A stretch of DNA of 64,000 nucleotides from NCBI GenBank assembly GCA_947089855.1, contig CAMUML010000003.1, positions 60,459-124,458 on the forward strand. The letters run 5' to 3'. The position numbers and the translations under genes are program-made. The notes under the pieces were generated by a model. It ran no database searches. It saw only the letters and a list, made by a program, of their open reading frames with translations, and had not been told where the DNA came from. Below, in pieces: positions 15,989 to 25,232 of this stretch (its first letter is position 1; each line of letters opens with the position of its first letter). Origin of the DNA: an uncultured Eubacterium sp. (GTDB lineage: Bacteria; Bacillota; Clostridia; Lachnospirales; Lachnospiraceae).

Positions 15989-18943
15989 ATGGGACAGTTT
16001 AAAGCAGGTACTTCTGCGAAAATATTGGCAATTATCCTGGCAGTCATTAGCGCGGGCCTGTCTGCCTTAGGGGTTGCAGGGATGGTTGCGCTGGACAGCG
16101 GCATGTTTTACCAGCTTTCCAAAGAAGAAATGATGGAAGCTGCATTTCAGGAAGTGAGCAGGAAATATTCCGTAGTGGCACTTTCCGGCTATCAGGACGA
16201 TTTTCATGCACAGGAATTGGCCCAGTCAAATTTCCACTATGGGGTTGTAAAAACGGATGATATTGATAAGGTAGACCTATACGATGCATCCAGCTATATC
16301 GGCGGGGATTTTGTAAGTATATCCCGTAAAGGAAAGGCAAATGGGCGGCTGCAGATTCCGGATAAAGAACAGCTGTATTTTTTTGACGCAGAAATTGGCG
16401 GGCAGACTGGCTTTATGTATGGCAGCAACATTTGGAACAGCTACTATATTATGGAAAACACACAGCCTTGGTATTCGACAGAGGAATATCCGTTGGAAGG
16501 CTATTACTATGACCGGTATACACAGGCTTTATATGTCCGTTCCGGGAAGCGGCTGTTTGAAGCGCATATTTATAGCGCTTATGCGTTTGGAGACGAAATT
16601 ACAGATATTGACACACAGATGCTCCAGGAATATATGGAGCAGGAAAGTGGCCAATACCGTTGGAACAACTATGCAGAAGCAGTTAAACTGGAACCGAGAA
16701 GCGGGCCAGGGGCGGTCGTGCGTTTTGAAGATATTCAGATTGTAGACAGTGCCAGCCTGGCGGAATTGGGCGAAGTCTCAGAAGAAGCGCTGGACCGCAT
16801 TGACGCATCCCATATTTATGCTTTAAAACAGCATAAACCCGATACGGAACATTACTATGTGGTATCCTATGTCGGAGATCCGGTTTCCGGGGGTTTGCCT
16901 ATCCAGGACGGCGATATGTATGTGCAGATGCGCTCCATTATAAACCTGGCTTACCAGATGCGTTACCCAGCCATTGTAGTTATGGTCCTTTCCGGCTTTG
17001 TGCTGTTGGCCTCATTTTGTTTTTTAATGAGCGCCGCAGGGCACCGGAAAGGACAGCAGGGCATCTATCCGTGCCTGTTTGACCGGATGCCGTTCGACTT
17101 ATATGCAGCAGGTTTTTTCTTTGTACAGACCATGCTGGTTGGAGGCATAGTGCTATGCGTAGATAACCTTATCCACCAGGCAAGGAATGGCATGTCAGGG
17201 TTTATTACGGTTTCCGTATTGGCAATAGGCGCGTCTATCTTAAGCATTTTGCTGGCTGTTTTATTTTGCATGGGCTTTGCAGTACGCGTGAAATTAGGGA
17301 AATGGTGGAGGAATACATTGGTTTACCGTTCTTGCAGGTTTTGCCTTCGGGTGGTACGCAAATGCATTGCATTTTGTTTTTCAGCAGCAGCAGCCTTTCT
17401 CCGCAGCCTGACGCTGCTTTGGAAAGCCTGGCTGACGCTTGGTATGCTTGCATTTTTTGAGTATGTTGTGATCATGTCCACCAGCTATGCATATGACGGA
17501 AACTTGCTGGTACTGTGGTTTCTTGAAAAAATCATCGTTTATCCTTTGGCCATTGTTGTACTGCTGCAAATGAACCGCCTGCAAAAAGGGGCACAAAAAA
17601 TTGCGGCTGGCCAGCTGGATTACCGGATAACGACCAGCCGTATGTTTTGGGAGATGAAAAAACATGGGGAATATTTAAATGACATCGGAACCGGAATTAA
17701 CCGTGCAGTCAATGAGCGGCTAAAAAGCGAACGCTTTAAAACCGAACTGATTACGAACGTATCCCACGATATAAAAACGCCGCTGACTTCGATTATCAAT
17801 TATATCGACCTTCTGCAAAAAGAGCTGTTAAAAGGCCAGCAAGGCAGCAGCGCTGTCCCAGAATACCTAGAAATACTGCGTCGGCAGTCTGCAAGGCTAA
17901 AAAAATTAATTGAGGATTTAATGGAAGCTTCCAAAGCCTCTACCGGAAGCCTAAGCGTCATAATGTAAAAATGCGATGCTGGTGTGATGCTGGTACAGAC
18001 CCTGGGCGAATTTGAAGAAAAACTGATGGAAAACCAAATAGAGCTTCAGATCAAAAAGCCAGAAGAACCCGTTTTTATTGAAGCAGACAACCGGCACCTG
18101 TGGCGCGTATTTGACAACCTGATGAACAATATATGCAAATATGCACAACCGTTAACAAGGGCCTATATCAATTTAGAGCAGGACAGCGGCCGCGCTGTGA
18201 TTCTATTCCGTAATATTTCCAAATACCAGCTAAATATCAGCAGCGAAGAACTTATGGAACGGTTTGTACGCGGGGACAGTTCCCGAAATACCGAAGGCAG
18301 CGGCCTTGGTATATCTATTGCCAAAAGCCTGACCGAATTAATGGACGGTACATTTGAATTAACCGTAGACGGGGACTTATTTAAAGTAGCCGTATCGTTT
18401 CCACTGTATGGGATGCCGCATTCCAGGCATATCCAGGATGGGATGTATGGAGGCTGGCCATATGGCAAAGGGCCGGAATGGAACCAGCAGCCAGCGCAAA
18501 ACACCAGCGGCACCTCCCAGATACACCCGCAAGGCGGAAATGCCGGCAGCATGCAAACACCATACCCAGGCCGAAAAGCCAGTGGTATAAAAGGGCAGTA
18601 TCCAGATAGCAATGCTGGCGGCATGGAAAGGCAGTTTGCCAATAGCAACCAAGCGTCAGGCATTTGGCTGGCTGTAGTTGGCCGCATAGGCCATATGCTG
18701 CATACTACAAGCCGTTTTGCTTACCATTTAAGGCAGGCAGCAATATTGGCAAGCAAGGAATCTGGAAAACCGGATCATATGGCCGGTATCCAATTGCCGG
18801 AAGAAGATACCGCAATCATCCAGGGGGCGGAAGATAGTCCTGCGGGTGTCCCGCTATCGGAAAATAATGCAGCAAATATCCAGCCGCAACAAAATGAAAC
18901 CGCAGGCATTCAACCGTCTGGGAACAATATTTTTAACCGCTAG
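15989..18943 (+). pseudogene. Sensor histidine kinase interrupted by an in-frame TAA
   Basis: A large membrane kinase cut by a single stop codon at 17966-17968. The first part (659 aa from ATG 15989, SD GGAGGGGG) has an N-terminal membrane helix, a large extracytoplasmic domain, several central membrane helices (about residues 310-540), a HAMP-like segment and the phospho-acceptor His593 in NVSHDIKTPLTS. The same frame continues after the stop with CDAGVMLVQTLGEFEEKL and a full HATPase domain (N-box FDNLMNNICKYA, G-box GSGLGISIAKSL). GAA to TAA would explain it. The 3' part could only be made by reinitiation (GTG 17984, no SD), read-through, or not at all. A 180-residue Gln/Asn/Gly-rich tail follows the ATPase domain. 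It ends 11 bp into the convergent MATE gene. Confidence 0.85.
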
Positions 18944-20282
18944 TACGTCTGCCGGCAGCTGGCCGCATACACTTTTTATAGTAAAGGATGCCAGCTGCAT
19001 CGGCAAGCCCCCATCCGATTGGGACGGACCACCAGATTCCAGTTACGCCAATAGCAGGGACAGCAGAAAGCAGGTAGGCCAAGGCCACCCGGGTGCCAAG
19101 TGAAATAATCGTAAGCACGAAAGAAAAAGACGGTTTCCCAAGCGCACGGTAAAGCCCATACAGCAAAAACAGGCATCCAATCCCACAGTAAAATGCGCCC
19201 TCGATACGGAGGTAGCGGACGCCCTCGTACAAAATCCCTGTTTCGCTTCCATCAATAAATAAAAGCATCAAAGGCTTTGCAAATACCCATACTACAGCCG
19301 ATACGCCAATCCCAAAAGCCATCACCGCAGCCCCGGCGCCTTTGATCCCTTCCTGGATGCGTTCCTGTTTGCCGGCTCCAAAGTTTTGAGCAATAAACGT
19401 AGAAAATGCATTCCCAAAATCCTGCACAGGCATATAGGCGAATGCATCAATTTTTACACCAGCCGCAAACGCTGCCATCACTGCTGGCCCAAAACGGTTG
19501 ACCAGCCCTTGTACCAGCAGGATACCAAGGTTCATCACAGACTGCTGCATACAGGTAAGCGCCGAAAAGCTGGCAATTTCTAATATACAAGATGCCCGCA
19601 GGCGCCAGCTGCCCTTACTGCTGCCAAACAACGGGTATGCCCTCCATGCATAAACCGCGATCCCAGCCGCAGATACATATTGTGCCGCCACTGTCGCCCA
19701 TGCCGCACCGCAGACACCCCAGTGGAACCCAACTACAAATAAAAGGTCCAACCCAATATTAAGCAAAGCGGAAATAGACAAAAAAACAAGCGGCACAACG
19801 GAATTGCCGACCGCACGCAGCAGGCAGGCAAAAAAATTATAAACAAAAGAAGCGGCAATCCCATAAAAAATAACCGCCAAATATTCCCGCATAAGCCCCC
19901 ATACCTGCCCCGGCACCTGCAAAAAGCCTTGTATTGCATCCAGGCAGGCAAAAACAGCTACATTTAACAGCAAAGCAACGCCGCCAATCAAAAGAAAAGC
20001 CGCAAAAGCCGCTTCTTTTAAAGCGTTCCTATCATTTTTCCCAAACAAAATCGAAAAATAAGTCCCGCTGCCCATACATAGCCCAAGCAGGATAGAAGTC
20101 AAAAAAGTCATTAAAGTGAAAGAAGAACCAACTGCCGCTAAAGCGTCCACACCGATGCAGCGCCCTACGATCAGGGTATCCGCAATATTATATCCTTGCT
20201 GAAGAAGGTTCCCTACAATCATTGGCAGGGCAAAACGAAGCATTGAGCGCATTACAGGTCCTTTGGTCAGGCTGGTATCCAT
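18933..20282 (-). CDS. MATE family efflux transporter
   Basis: A multidrug/toxic-compound exporter of the MATE family (449 aa, about twelve membrane helices), driven by H+ or Na+. It has the typical repeated halves beginning MRSMLRFALPMIVGNLLQQGYNIADTLIVGR and a VLLVQG-type second half. The ATG at 20282 is chosen because GGAGG lies 5 nt upstream; an ATG 12 nt earlier has no SD. Substrate unknown. It overlaps the kinase 3' end by 11 bp on the opposite strand. Confidence 0.93.
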   Translation of the reverse strand: MDTSLTKGPVMRSMLRFALPMIVGNLLQQGYNIADTLIVGRCIGVDALAAVGSSFTLMTFLTSILLGLCMGSGTYFSILFGKNDRNALKEAAFAAFLLIGGVALLLNVAVFACLDAIQGFLQVPGQVWGLMREYLAVIFYGIAASFVYNFFACLLRAVGNSVVPLVFLSISALLNIGLDLLFVVGFHWGVCGAAWATVAAQYVSAAGIAVYAWRAYPLFGSSKGSWRLRASCILEIASFSALTCMQQSVMNLGILLVQGLVNRFGPAVMAAFAAGVKIDAFAYMPVQDFGNAFSTFIAQNFGAGKQERIQEGIKGAGAAVMAFGIGVSAVVWVFAKPLMLLFIDGSETGILYEGVRYLRIEGAFYCGIGCLFLLYGLYRALGKPSFSFVLTIISLGTRVALAYLLSAVPAIGVTGIWWSVPIGWGLADAAGILYYKKCMRPAAGRRTSG

Positions 20283-20555
20283 AATATCCTCCATTCTTTG
20301 TTATCATAACGTGCTTTTATATATAGATGGCGATTTTGGCTAGTGGCATGGGATTTCCAATTATGGTGTGCCATAGCATGCTATTTATGGTATCATAATA
20401 TCACGTCCGGCCTTTATCAACAACTATGAAATGCAGCAGATACGATTGTACGTTAATAAGTTACTTTTCACACCCAGACCAAGCACCTGCTGCTTGGTCT
20501 GGGCCAAAGAATGCGACGTTAATAATTTTAAGATTTTTATATTTCCAAAAAATAC
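20283..20555. other. Divergent intergenic stretch between the MATE gene and rplU
   Basis: No gene is supported. A perfect 13 bp hairpin (CCCAGACCAAGCA at 20473-20485, TGCTTGGTCTGGG at 20491-20503, 5 nt loop) has no T-tract on either side. It is flanked by 10 bp direct repeats ACGTTAATAA at 20450-20459 and 20516-20525. Confidence 0.6.
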
Positions 20556-20585
20556 TTGACGCATCCCCACTACATATGGTATCCT
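20556..20585 (+). promoter_or_regulatory. Putative promoter of the rplU operon
   Basis: TTGACG (20556-20561) and TATCCT (20580-20585), 18 bp spacer. It gives a leader of about 80 nt before rplU. Confidence 0.5.
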
Positions 20586-20589
20586 CTAT

Positions 20590-20671
20590 GAGTATGCCGC
20601 ACAACGAGGTATCCAAGCATGTGCCTGGCACATCACCAAAGTTGGCGAGTAAAGATTATAGGAGGTGCCAT
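20590..20671 (+). ncRNA. Putative ribosomal protein L21 leader
   Basis: The leader has a compact hairpin (ATGTGCC-T-GGCACAT, about 20620-20634) and further short complementary segments before the SD AGGAGG. Firmicutes rplU genes commonly carry an autoregulatory L21 leader at this place. Assignment rests on position and hairpin content only. Confidence 0.4.
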
Positions 20672-20980
20672 ATGTACGCAATTATTGCAACCGGTGGCAA
20701 ACAGTATAAAGTATCCGAGGGCGATATTATTAAAGTGGAAAAGCTTGGCGTAGAAGCTGGCCAGACCATTACCTTTGACCAGGTATTAGCTGTCCGTGGG
20801 GACGAGCTGGCTATCGGCAGCCCAACTGTTGCAAATGCAACCGTTACTGCTTCTGTTATAAAAGAAGGCAGGGACCGGAAGGTTATCGTGTACAAATACA
20901 AGAGGAAAACTGGCTATCACAAGAAAAAAGGCCATAGGCAGCATTTTACCGAAGTAAAGATCGAAAAGATCAATGCCTAG
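20672..20980 (+). CDS. rplU: 50S ribosomal protein L21
   Basis: Large-subunit protein (102 aa). It begins [20 protein letters not shown] and ends with the [21 protein letters not shown] signature. ATG 20672 is set by the AGGAGGTGCCAT SD and family length; the frame is open further upstream but that is leader. First gene of the rplU-prp-rpmA operon. Confidence 0.98.
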   Translation: MYAIIATGGKQYKVSEGDIIKVEKLGVEAGQTITFDQVLAVRGDELAIGSPTVANATVTASVIKEGRDRKVIVYKYKRKTGYHKKKGHRQHFTEVKIEKINA

Positions 20981-20991
20981 CCAATGGTCCG

Positions 20992-21327
20992 ATGATAAAG
21001 GTTACGGTTTATCAAAACAGCCAGGGGCGCTACACCGGATTTTCCTGTATTGGCCATGCAGAGTATGCCCGGCCAGGGGAAGATATTGTATGTGCGGGTG
21101 TATCTGCGCTGGTTATTAATACGGTAAATGCAATTGGTGCGTTTACGGACGAACCATTTGATGCAAAGGCCGACCAAAAGTCGGGTTTCATTGATATTCA
21201 GTTCCATGATCCGGCAGGTGCTGGGCACGATGCGCAGCTTTTGCTGAAGGCGATGGCAATGGGCCTTTCGGATATTCAGCAAAAATATGGGACAAAATAT
21301 AGCATACTGACAGTTAAGGAGGTGTAA
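20992..21327 (+). CDS. prp: Ribosomal-processing cysteine protease Prp
   Basis: Removes the N-terminal extension of pre-L27 (111 aa, YsxB family). The catalytic pair is visible: His22 in GHAEYA and Cys34 in GEDIVCAGVSAL. It sits between rplU and rpmA, as in other Firmicutes, and rpmA carries the matching cleavable extension. No separate promoter is visible. Confidence 0.96.
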   Translation: MIKVTVYQNSQGRYTGFSCIGHAEYARPGEDIVCAGVSALVINTVNAIGAFTDEPFDAKADQKSGFIDIQFHDPAGAGHDAQLLLKAMAMGLSDIQQKYGTKYSILTVKEV

Positions 21328-21330
21328 GGA

Positions 21331-21630
21331 ATGTTTGATAAGGTTTTTGAACTGGACCTTCAATATTTTGCACATAAAAAGGGGGTTGGCTCCACAAAGA
21401 ACGGGCGTGACTCCGAATCAAAAAGGCTTGGCGCAAAGAGGGCAGACGGGCAGTTTGTAAAAGCGGGCAATATCCTTTATAGGCAGCGCGGCACAAAGAT
21501 CCATCCTGGCAAAAATGTCGGAAGGGGCGGCGATGATACGTTGTTTGCTTTAACAGACGGTATTTTACGGTTTGAGAGAAAAGGAAGAAGTAAAAAACAG
21601 GCTTCCGTTTATCCGGTAGTAAACGAATAA
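21331..21630 (+). CDS. rpmA: 50S ribosomal protein L27 (with Prp-cleaved N-terminal extension)
   Basis: Large-subunit protein (99 aa) near the peptidyl-transferase centre. The N terminus [13 protein letters not shown] precedes [15 protein letters not shown]; cleavage after the aromatic residue by Prp would expose Ala as the mature end. It lies 3 nt after prp with SD AAGGAGGTG. Confidence 0.98.
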   Translation: MFDKVFELDLQYFAHKKGVGSTKNGRDSESKRLGAKRADGQFVKAGNILYRQRGTKIHPGKNVGRGGDDTLFALTDGILRFERKGRSKKQASVYPVVNE

Positions 21631-21648
21631 TCAGCTCAAATGACACTG

Positions 21649-21757
21649 ATACCGCTGCATATTTTTTCATTGGCAGGACGCTGTATCATACGGTGCGTCA
21701 GCACCGTTTTGATGGCGGTGCAGTTCTAATGGAAAAATAGCAGCGGTATTTGTTTTT
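21649..21757 (+). terminator. Terminator of the rplU-prp-rpmA operon
   Basis: Outer arms ATACCGCTGC (21649-21658) and GCAGCGGTAT (21740-21749) are perfect and extend inward through TTTTTTCATT/AATGGAAAAA. The centre holds another hairpin, ACGGTGC-GTCA-GCACCGT. TTTGTTTTT follows the outer stem. Confidence 0.7.
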
Positions 21758-21893
21758 CTATATATCTGGCATTAAATAATTGCCAGATATATAGCCCCTC
21801 CGGGGGATGCGCACTCGCACGAAAATGTAGATGCCGCAAAGCGGCCGTGCTCGGCGCAGATGGCGATAATTAATCGCCATCTATATATTTTTT
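21758..21893 (+). ncRNA. Structured leader in front of obgE
   Basis: Three hairpins in a row: CTATATATCTGGCA/TGCCAGATATATAG (21758-21771, 21781-21794; 14 bp perfect), CCCC-TCCG-GGGG directly after, and GATGGCGAT/ATCGCCATC (about 21860-21882) followed by TATATATTTTTTATA. Between them GCGC...GCGC segments can also pair. The last hairpin plus T-tract looks like a terminator yet ends only about 20 nt before the obgE SD, leaving no room for a promoter after it, so it may be an attenuator or processing signal. No known riboswitch was recognised. Confidence 0.5.
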
Positions 21894-21911
21894 ATATAGG
21901 AGATGCTAGTT

Positions 21912-23198
21912 ATGTTTGCCGACCAAGCAAGAATTATTATTAAATCAGGAAAAGGCGGGGACGGGCATGTAAGCTTCCGGAGGGAAAAGTATGTGCCAAA
22001 CGGCGGGCCGGACGGCGGAGACGGCGGGAACGGCGGCGATATAGTTTTTGCCGTTGACGATGGGGTCAATACACTGGCAGATTTCCGGTATAAACGCAAA
22101 TTTGCAGCTCAGGCAGGCGGGGAAGGGCAAAAGAAAAACTGCCACGGAAAAAAGGGCAGCGACTTAATTATAAAAGTGCCTGCTGGGACCATTATCAAAG
22201 ATGCCGAAACCAACCAGATTATTGCAGATATGTCCGGCAGCAACCGCAGGCAGGTCGTCCTTCCAGGCGGAAAAGGCGGCCTTGGGAACCAGCATTTTGC
22301 AACTTCCAGGATGCAGGCGCCGAAATATGCCCAGCCAGGGCAGGAGGCAATGGAGCTGGAAGTTATCCTGGAATTAAAAGTCATTGCGGATGTAGGGCTG
22401 GTAGGCTTTCCAAATGTCGGAAAATCTACGTTGCTTTCACGTGTGACGAATGCACAGCCGAAAATAGCAAATTACCATTTTACAACACTGCACCCAAATT
22501 TGGGCGTTGTGGATTTTGACAATGGGGAAGGGTTTGTGATCGCAGATATACCCGGCCTGATTGAAGGGGCATCCCAAGGGGTTGGGCTTGGGCATGAATT
22601 TTTAAAGCATATTGAGCGGACAAGGGTAATTATCCATATCGTAGACGCAGCATCGGTGGAGGGCCGGGACCCAGTGGCGGACATCCATGCCATCAACAAT
22701 GAGCTGGAAGCTTACAACCCAAAACTATGCGAAAAGCCGCAGGTCATTGCTGCAAATAAAATCGACGTTTTATATGAAGGTGAAAATGAGGCCATAAGCC
22801 GCCTGAAAGATGAGTTTGAGGCAAAGGGCGTTACGGTTTACCCGATTTCAGCAGTAAGCGGGCAGGGGATAAAAGAGCTGTTATATGGCGTTAAAAAGCT
22901 GCTGGATGAAATCCAAGAAGAACCAGTCGTCTATGAAGCGGAGTTTGACCCTCTGTCCAGGCAGGCGAAAACGGAAGCGTTCCACATTGAAATCGACCCG
23001 CAGGACGGCGCCTATGTGGTCGGTGGGCCAAAGATAGAAAAGATGCTTGGCTATACGAACCTGGAAGCGGAGCGCGGCTTTTTATTTTTTCAAAAGTTTT
23101 TAAAAGAGCAGGGGATTTTAAAAGAACTGGAAAAAATGGGCATCCAGGATGGGGATACCGTGCGCATGTACAGCCTGGAATTTGAATATTATAAGTAA
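21912..23198 (+). CDS. obgE: GTPase Obg
   Basis: Essential ribosome-assembly and stress-response GTPase (428 aa). It has the glycine-rich Obg fold (GGPDGGDGGNGGDI), a G domain with P-loop GFPNVGKSTL and switch region ADIPGLIEGAS, NKID, and the C-terminal OCT domain found in Firmicutes. ATG 21912 is chosen over ATG 21903, which overlaps the AGGAGA SD. It heads obgE-yhbY-nadD-yqeK-rsfS. Confidence 0.97.
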   Translation: MFADQARIIIKSGKGGDGHVSFRREKYVPNGGPDGGDGGNGGDIVFAVDDGVNTLADFRYKRKFAAQAGGEGQKKNCHGKKGSDLIIKVPAGTIIKDAETNQIIADMSGSNRRQVVLPGGKGGLGNQHFATSRMQAPKYAQPGQEAMELEVILELKVIADVGLVGFPNVGKSTLLSRVTNAQPKIANYHFTTLHPNLGVVDFDNGEGFVIADIPGLIEGASQGVGLGHEFLKHIERTRVIIHIVDAASVEGRDPVADIHAINNELEAYNPKLCEKPQVIAANKIDVLYEGENEAISRLKDEFEAKGVTVYPISAVSGQGIKELLYGVKKLLDEIQEEPVVYEAEFDPLSRQAKTEAFHIEIDPQDGAYVVGGPKIEKMLGYTNLEAERGFLFFQKFLKEQGILKELEKMGIQDGDTVRMYSLEFEYYK

Positions 23199-23213
23199 GA
23201 AAGGGAAGCAAGG

Positions 23214-23510
23214 ATGGAGTTAACAAGCAGGCAAAGGGCGTATTTAAAGGGGCTGTCAGCGAAACTGGAACCAGTCGTCCAGATTGGGAAATCCAGCCTG
23301 ACGCCGGCAGTTACGCAGGCCGTAGACGATGTACTGGAAAAAAGGGAACTGGTCAAAGTATCCATTTTAAAAAACTGTACCGATGACCCAAAGGAACTGG
23401 CGGAAATAGTGGCGCAGCGGACACGTTCTACGGTCGTCCAAGTAATCGGAAAGAAAATTATATTGTTCCGCCCATCGAAGAAACATCCGAAGATTGAACT
23501 GCCGGATTAG
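23214..23510 (+). CDS. yhbY: YhbY-family RNA-binding protein
   Basis: A small CRM-domain protein (98 aa) that binds pre-50S particles. The signature VQIGKSSLTPAVTQAVDDVLEKRELVKV and the conserved C-terminal V.QVIGKKIILFRPS are present. It lies 15 nt after obgE; the pairing with Obg and NadD is common in Firmicutes. Confidence 0.94.
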   Translation: MELTSRQRAYLKGLSAKLEPVVQIGKSSLTPAVTQAVDDVLEKRELVKVSILKNCTDDPKELAEIVAQRTRSTVVQVIGKKIILFRPSKKHPKIELPD

Positions 23511-23559
23511 GGCAAATCAAGATAGCAACGAAAAAGAAATAAAGGCATATGGGATAAAT

Positions 23560-24168
23560 ATGGATCATGATCGAAAAATAGGGCTGATGGGCGGTACGTT
23601 TAACCCTGTCCATTACGGCCATCTGCTGATCGCAGAAAATGCATATGAACAGTTCCAGCTGGATGAAGTCATTTTTATGCCGACGGGGAATTCGCCGCAT
23701 AAAGACAGCAGGCAGATACTGGGTGCAAAAGAACGGATGGAAATGCTCCAGCTTGCGATTGCGGATAACCCGCACTTTTCCTGCTCGGATTATGAGGTTA
23801 CAAAAGAAGGCATCTGTTATACGTATTTGACGCTTCAGGATTTCCAGAAACGTTTTGCGCAGGACGAACTGTATTTTATTATGGGGGCGGATTCGCTTGC
23901 TTATTTTGATTCCTGGCGCAACCCGCAGGAGATCAGCCGCCTTTGTACGATTTTGGCGGCTGTGCGCGACGGCTTGAACATCAATGAACTGCTGCCGATA
24001 CGGAAGATGCTGGAACAAAAATATGGAACGCGCATAGGTTTTATCAATACGCCGAATTTTTCGGTATCTTCCCACAATATCCGCCAGCGCCTGGCTGGGC
24101 GGCATTCGATCCGTTACCTTGTGCCACAGGCAGTAGAAGCATATTTGAACAATATTTATGGCAGATAA
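23560..24168 (+). CDS. nadD: Nicotinate-nucleotide adenylyltransferase
   Basis: Makes deamido-NAD from nicotinate mononucleotide and ATP in NAD synthesis (202 aa). Nucleotidyltransferase motifs are GGTFNPVHYGHLL at the N terminus and VSSHNIRQRL near the C terminus. The start ATG 23560 fits the family length; the SD is weak (GGGA). An upstream in-frame extension overlaps yhbY and is less likely. Confidence 0.95.
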   Translation: MDHDRKIGLMGGTFNPVHYGHLLIAENAYEQFQLDEVIFMPTGNSPHKDSRQILGAKERMEMLQLAIADNPHFSCSDYEVTKEGICYTYLTLQDFQKRFAQDELYFIMGADSLAYFDSWRNPQEISRLCTILAAVRDGLNINELLPIRKMLEQKYGTRIGFINTPNFSVSSHNIRQRLAGRHSIRYLVPQAVEAYLNNIYGR

Positions 24169-24192
24169 AAATTTAGGGATGGTTGAAGGCAG

Positions 24193-24780
24193 ATGAACAT
24201 GAAAGATTTGGAAAAGTATGAGAAAAAGCTACAAAATTATATCAATAAAGACCGTTACCAGCATACACTTGGTGTGATGTATACAGCGGCTTCCCTAGCA
24301 ATGGCATACCGTTATGACGTAGATAAGGCAATGCTTGCCGGACTGCTCCATGACTGTGCCAAAAGTATCCCGAATGAAAAAAAGCTGGAGCTGTGTAAGA
24401 AACACCATATCGAAGTTACAGATATTGAGCGTGAAAACCCGTTCCTGCTGCACGCAAAAGTCGGCGCCTTGATTGCGAAGAAAAAATACGATGTAAAAGA
24501 CGAGGAAATCCTCCATGCAATCGCTGTACACACAACCGGCGAGCCGGCAATGGGGACGCTCGATATGATCCTTTTTGTGGCAGATTATATTGAACCAGGC
24601 CGCGACAAGGCGCAAAACCTGCCGCAGATACGTGAAATGGCTTTTTGCAGCCTAGAGCAAACCGTAGAAAAAATCCTATTCGATACCCTGCATTACCTAA
24701 ATGAAAAACCAGGCGCAGTTGACCCTATGACAGCCGTTACGTATGAATATTATAAAAATAGGAGGAATTTAGCCGTATGA
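24193..24780 (+). CDS. yqeK: HD-domain phosphohydrolase YqeK
   Basis: HD-superfamily metal phosphohydrolase (195 aa); family members hydrolyse diadenosine tetraphosphate. The HD motif is His53-Asp54 in AGLLHDCAKSIP, with H24 and later LLHAKVGA and ILHAIAVHTTG. It lies between nadD and rsfS, the standard Firmicutes order, and overlaps rsfS by 4 nt (ATGA). Confidence 0.95.
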   Translation: MNMKDLEKYEKKLQNYINKDRYQHTLGVMYTAASLAMAYRYDVDKAMLAGLLHDCAKSIPNEKKLELCKKHHIEVTDIERENPFLLHAKVGALIAKKKYDVKDEEILHAIAVHTTGEPAMGTLDMILFVADYIEPGRDKAQNLPQIREMAFCSLEQTVEKILFDTLHYLNEKPGAVDPMTAVTYEYYKNRRNLAV

Positions 24781-25139
24781 GTATTAGCAGCAAACAAATG
24801 GCAAAGCTTGCCTACGAAGCATTATCCGAAAAAAAAGCATCTGACATAAAGGCGATCGATATTAGCGGGATTTCTGTCCTGGCCGATTATTTTGTGATCG
24901 CGGACGGTGCGAACCAGCATCAGATCGAAGCTATGTGCGATGCGGTAGAAGAGGCATTGCTCAAAGCAGACGTACCATTGAAACAGGTGGAAGGCAACCG
25001 TAACTCAAGCTGGATGCTGCTGGATTTTGGCGATATTATCGTCCATGTATTTTCCAAAGAAGACCGGCTGTTCTATGACCTGGAACGGATATGGGGCGAT
25101 GGGAAATTTATGGACGTATCGGAACTGGAAGATGATTAA
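24777..25139 (+). CDS. rsfS: Ribosomal silencing factor RsfS
   Basis: Binds L14 and blocks subunit joining when nutrients fall (120 aa). Family motifs: DISGISVLADYFVIADG and the C-terminal WMLLDFGDIIVHVFSKEDRLFYDLERIWGDG block (given here in part). Coupled to yqeK by ATGA overlap; last gene of the operon. Confidence 0.96.
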   Translation: MSISSKQMAKLAYEALSEKKASDIKAIDISGISVLADYFVIADGANQHQIEAMCDAVEEALLKADVPLKQVEGNRNSSWMLLDFGDIIVHVFSKEDRLFYDLERIWGDGKFMDVSELEDD

Positions 25140-25188
25140 ACACCTTGCAGCTGCAAAAGGCAGCTTGCCCTGCATTGCCCGAAATCCC

Positions 25189-25224
25189 TGTCTGCACGCG
25201 TTTCCAATAGTTTGCGTGCAGACA
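25189..25224. terminator. Hairpin between convergent rsfS and lexA
   Basis: TGTCTGCACGC (25189-25199) pairs perfectly with GCGTGCAGACA (25214-25224). Neither strand shows a T-tract, so termination activity is uncertain. Confidence 0.5.
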
Positions 25225-25232
25225 TACCTACG

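Noticed and set aside
20426-20671. N-terminal extension of L21
   Set aside because: The frame is open but covers the promoter and leader; the SD and family length fix the start at 20672.
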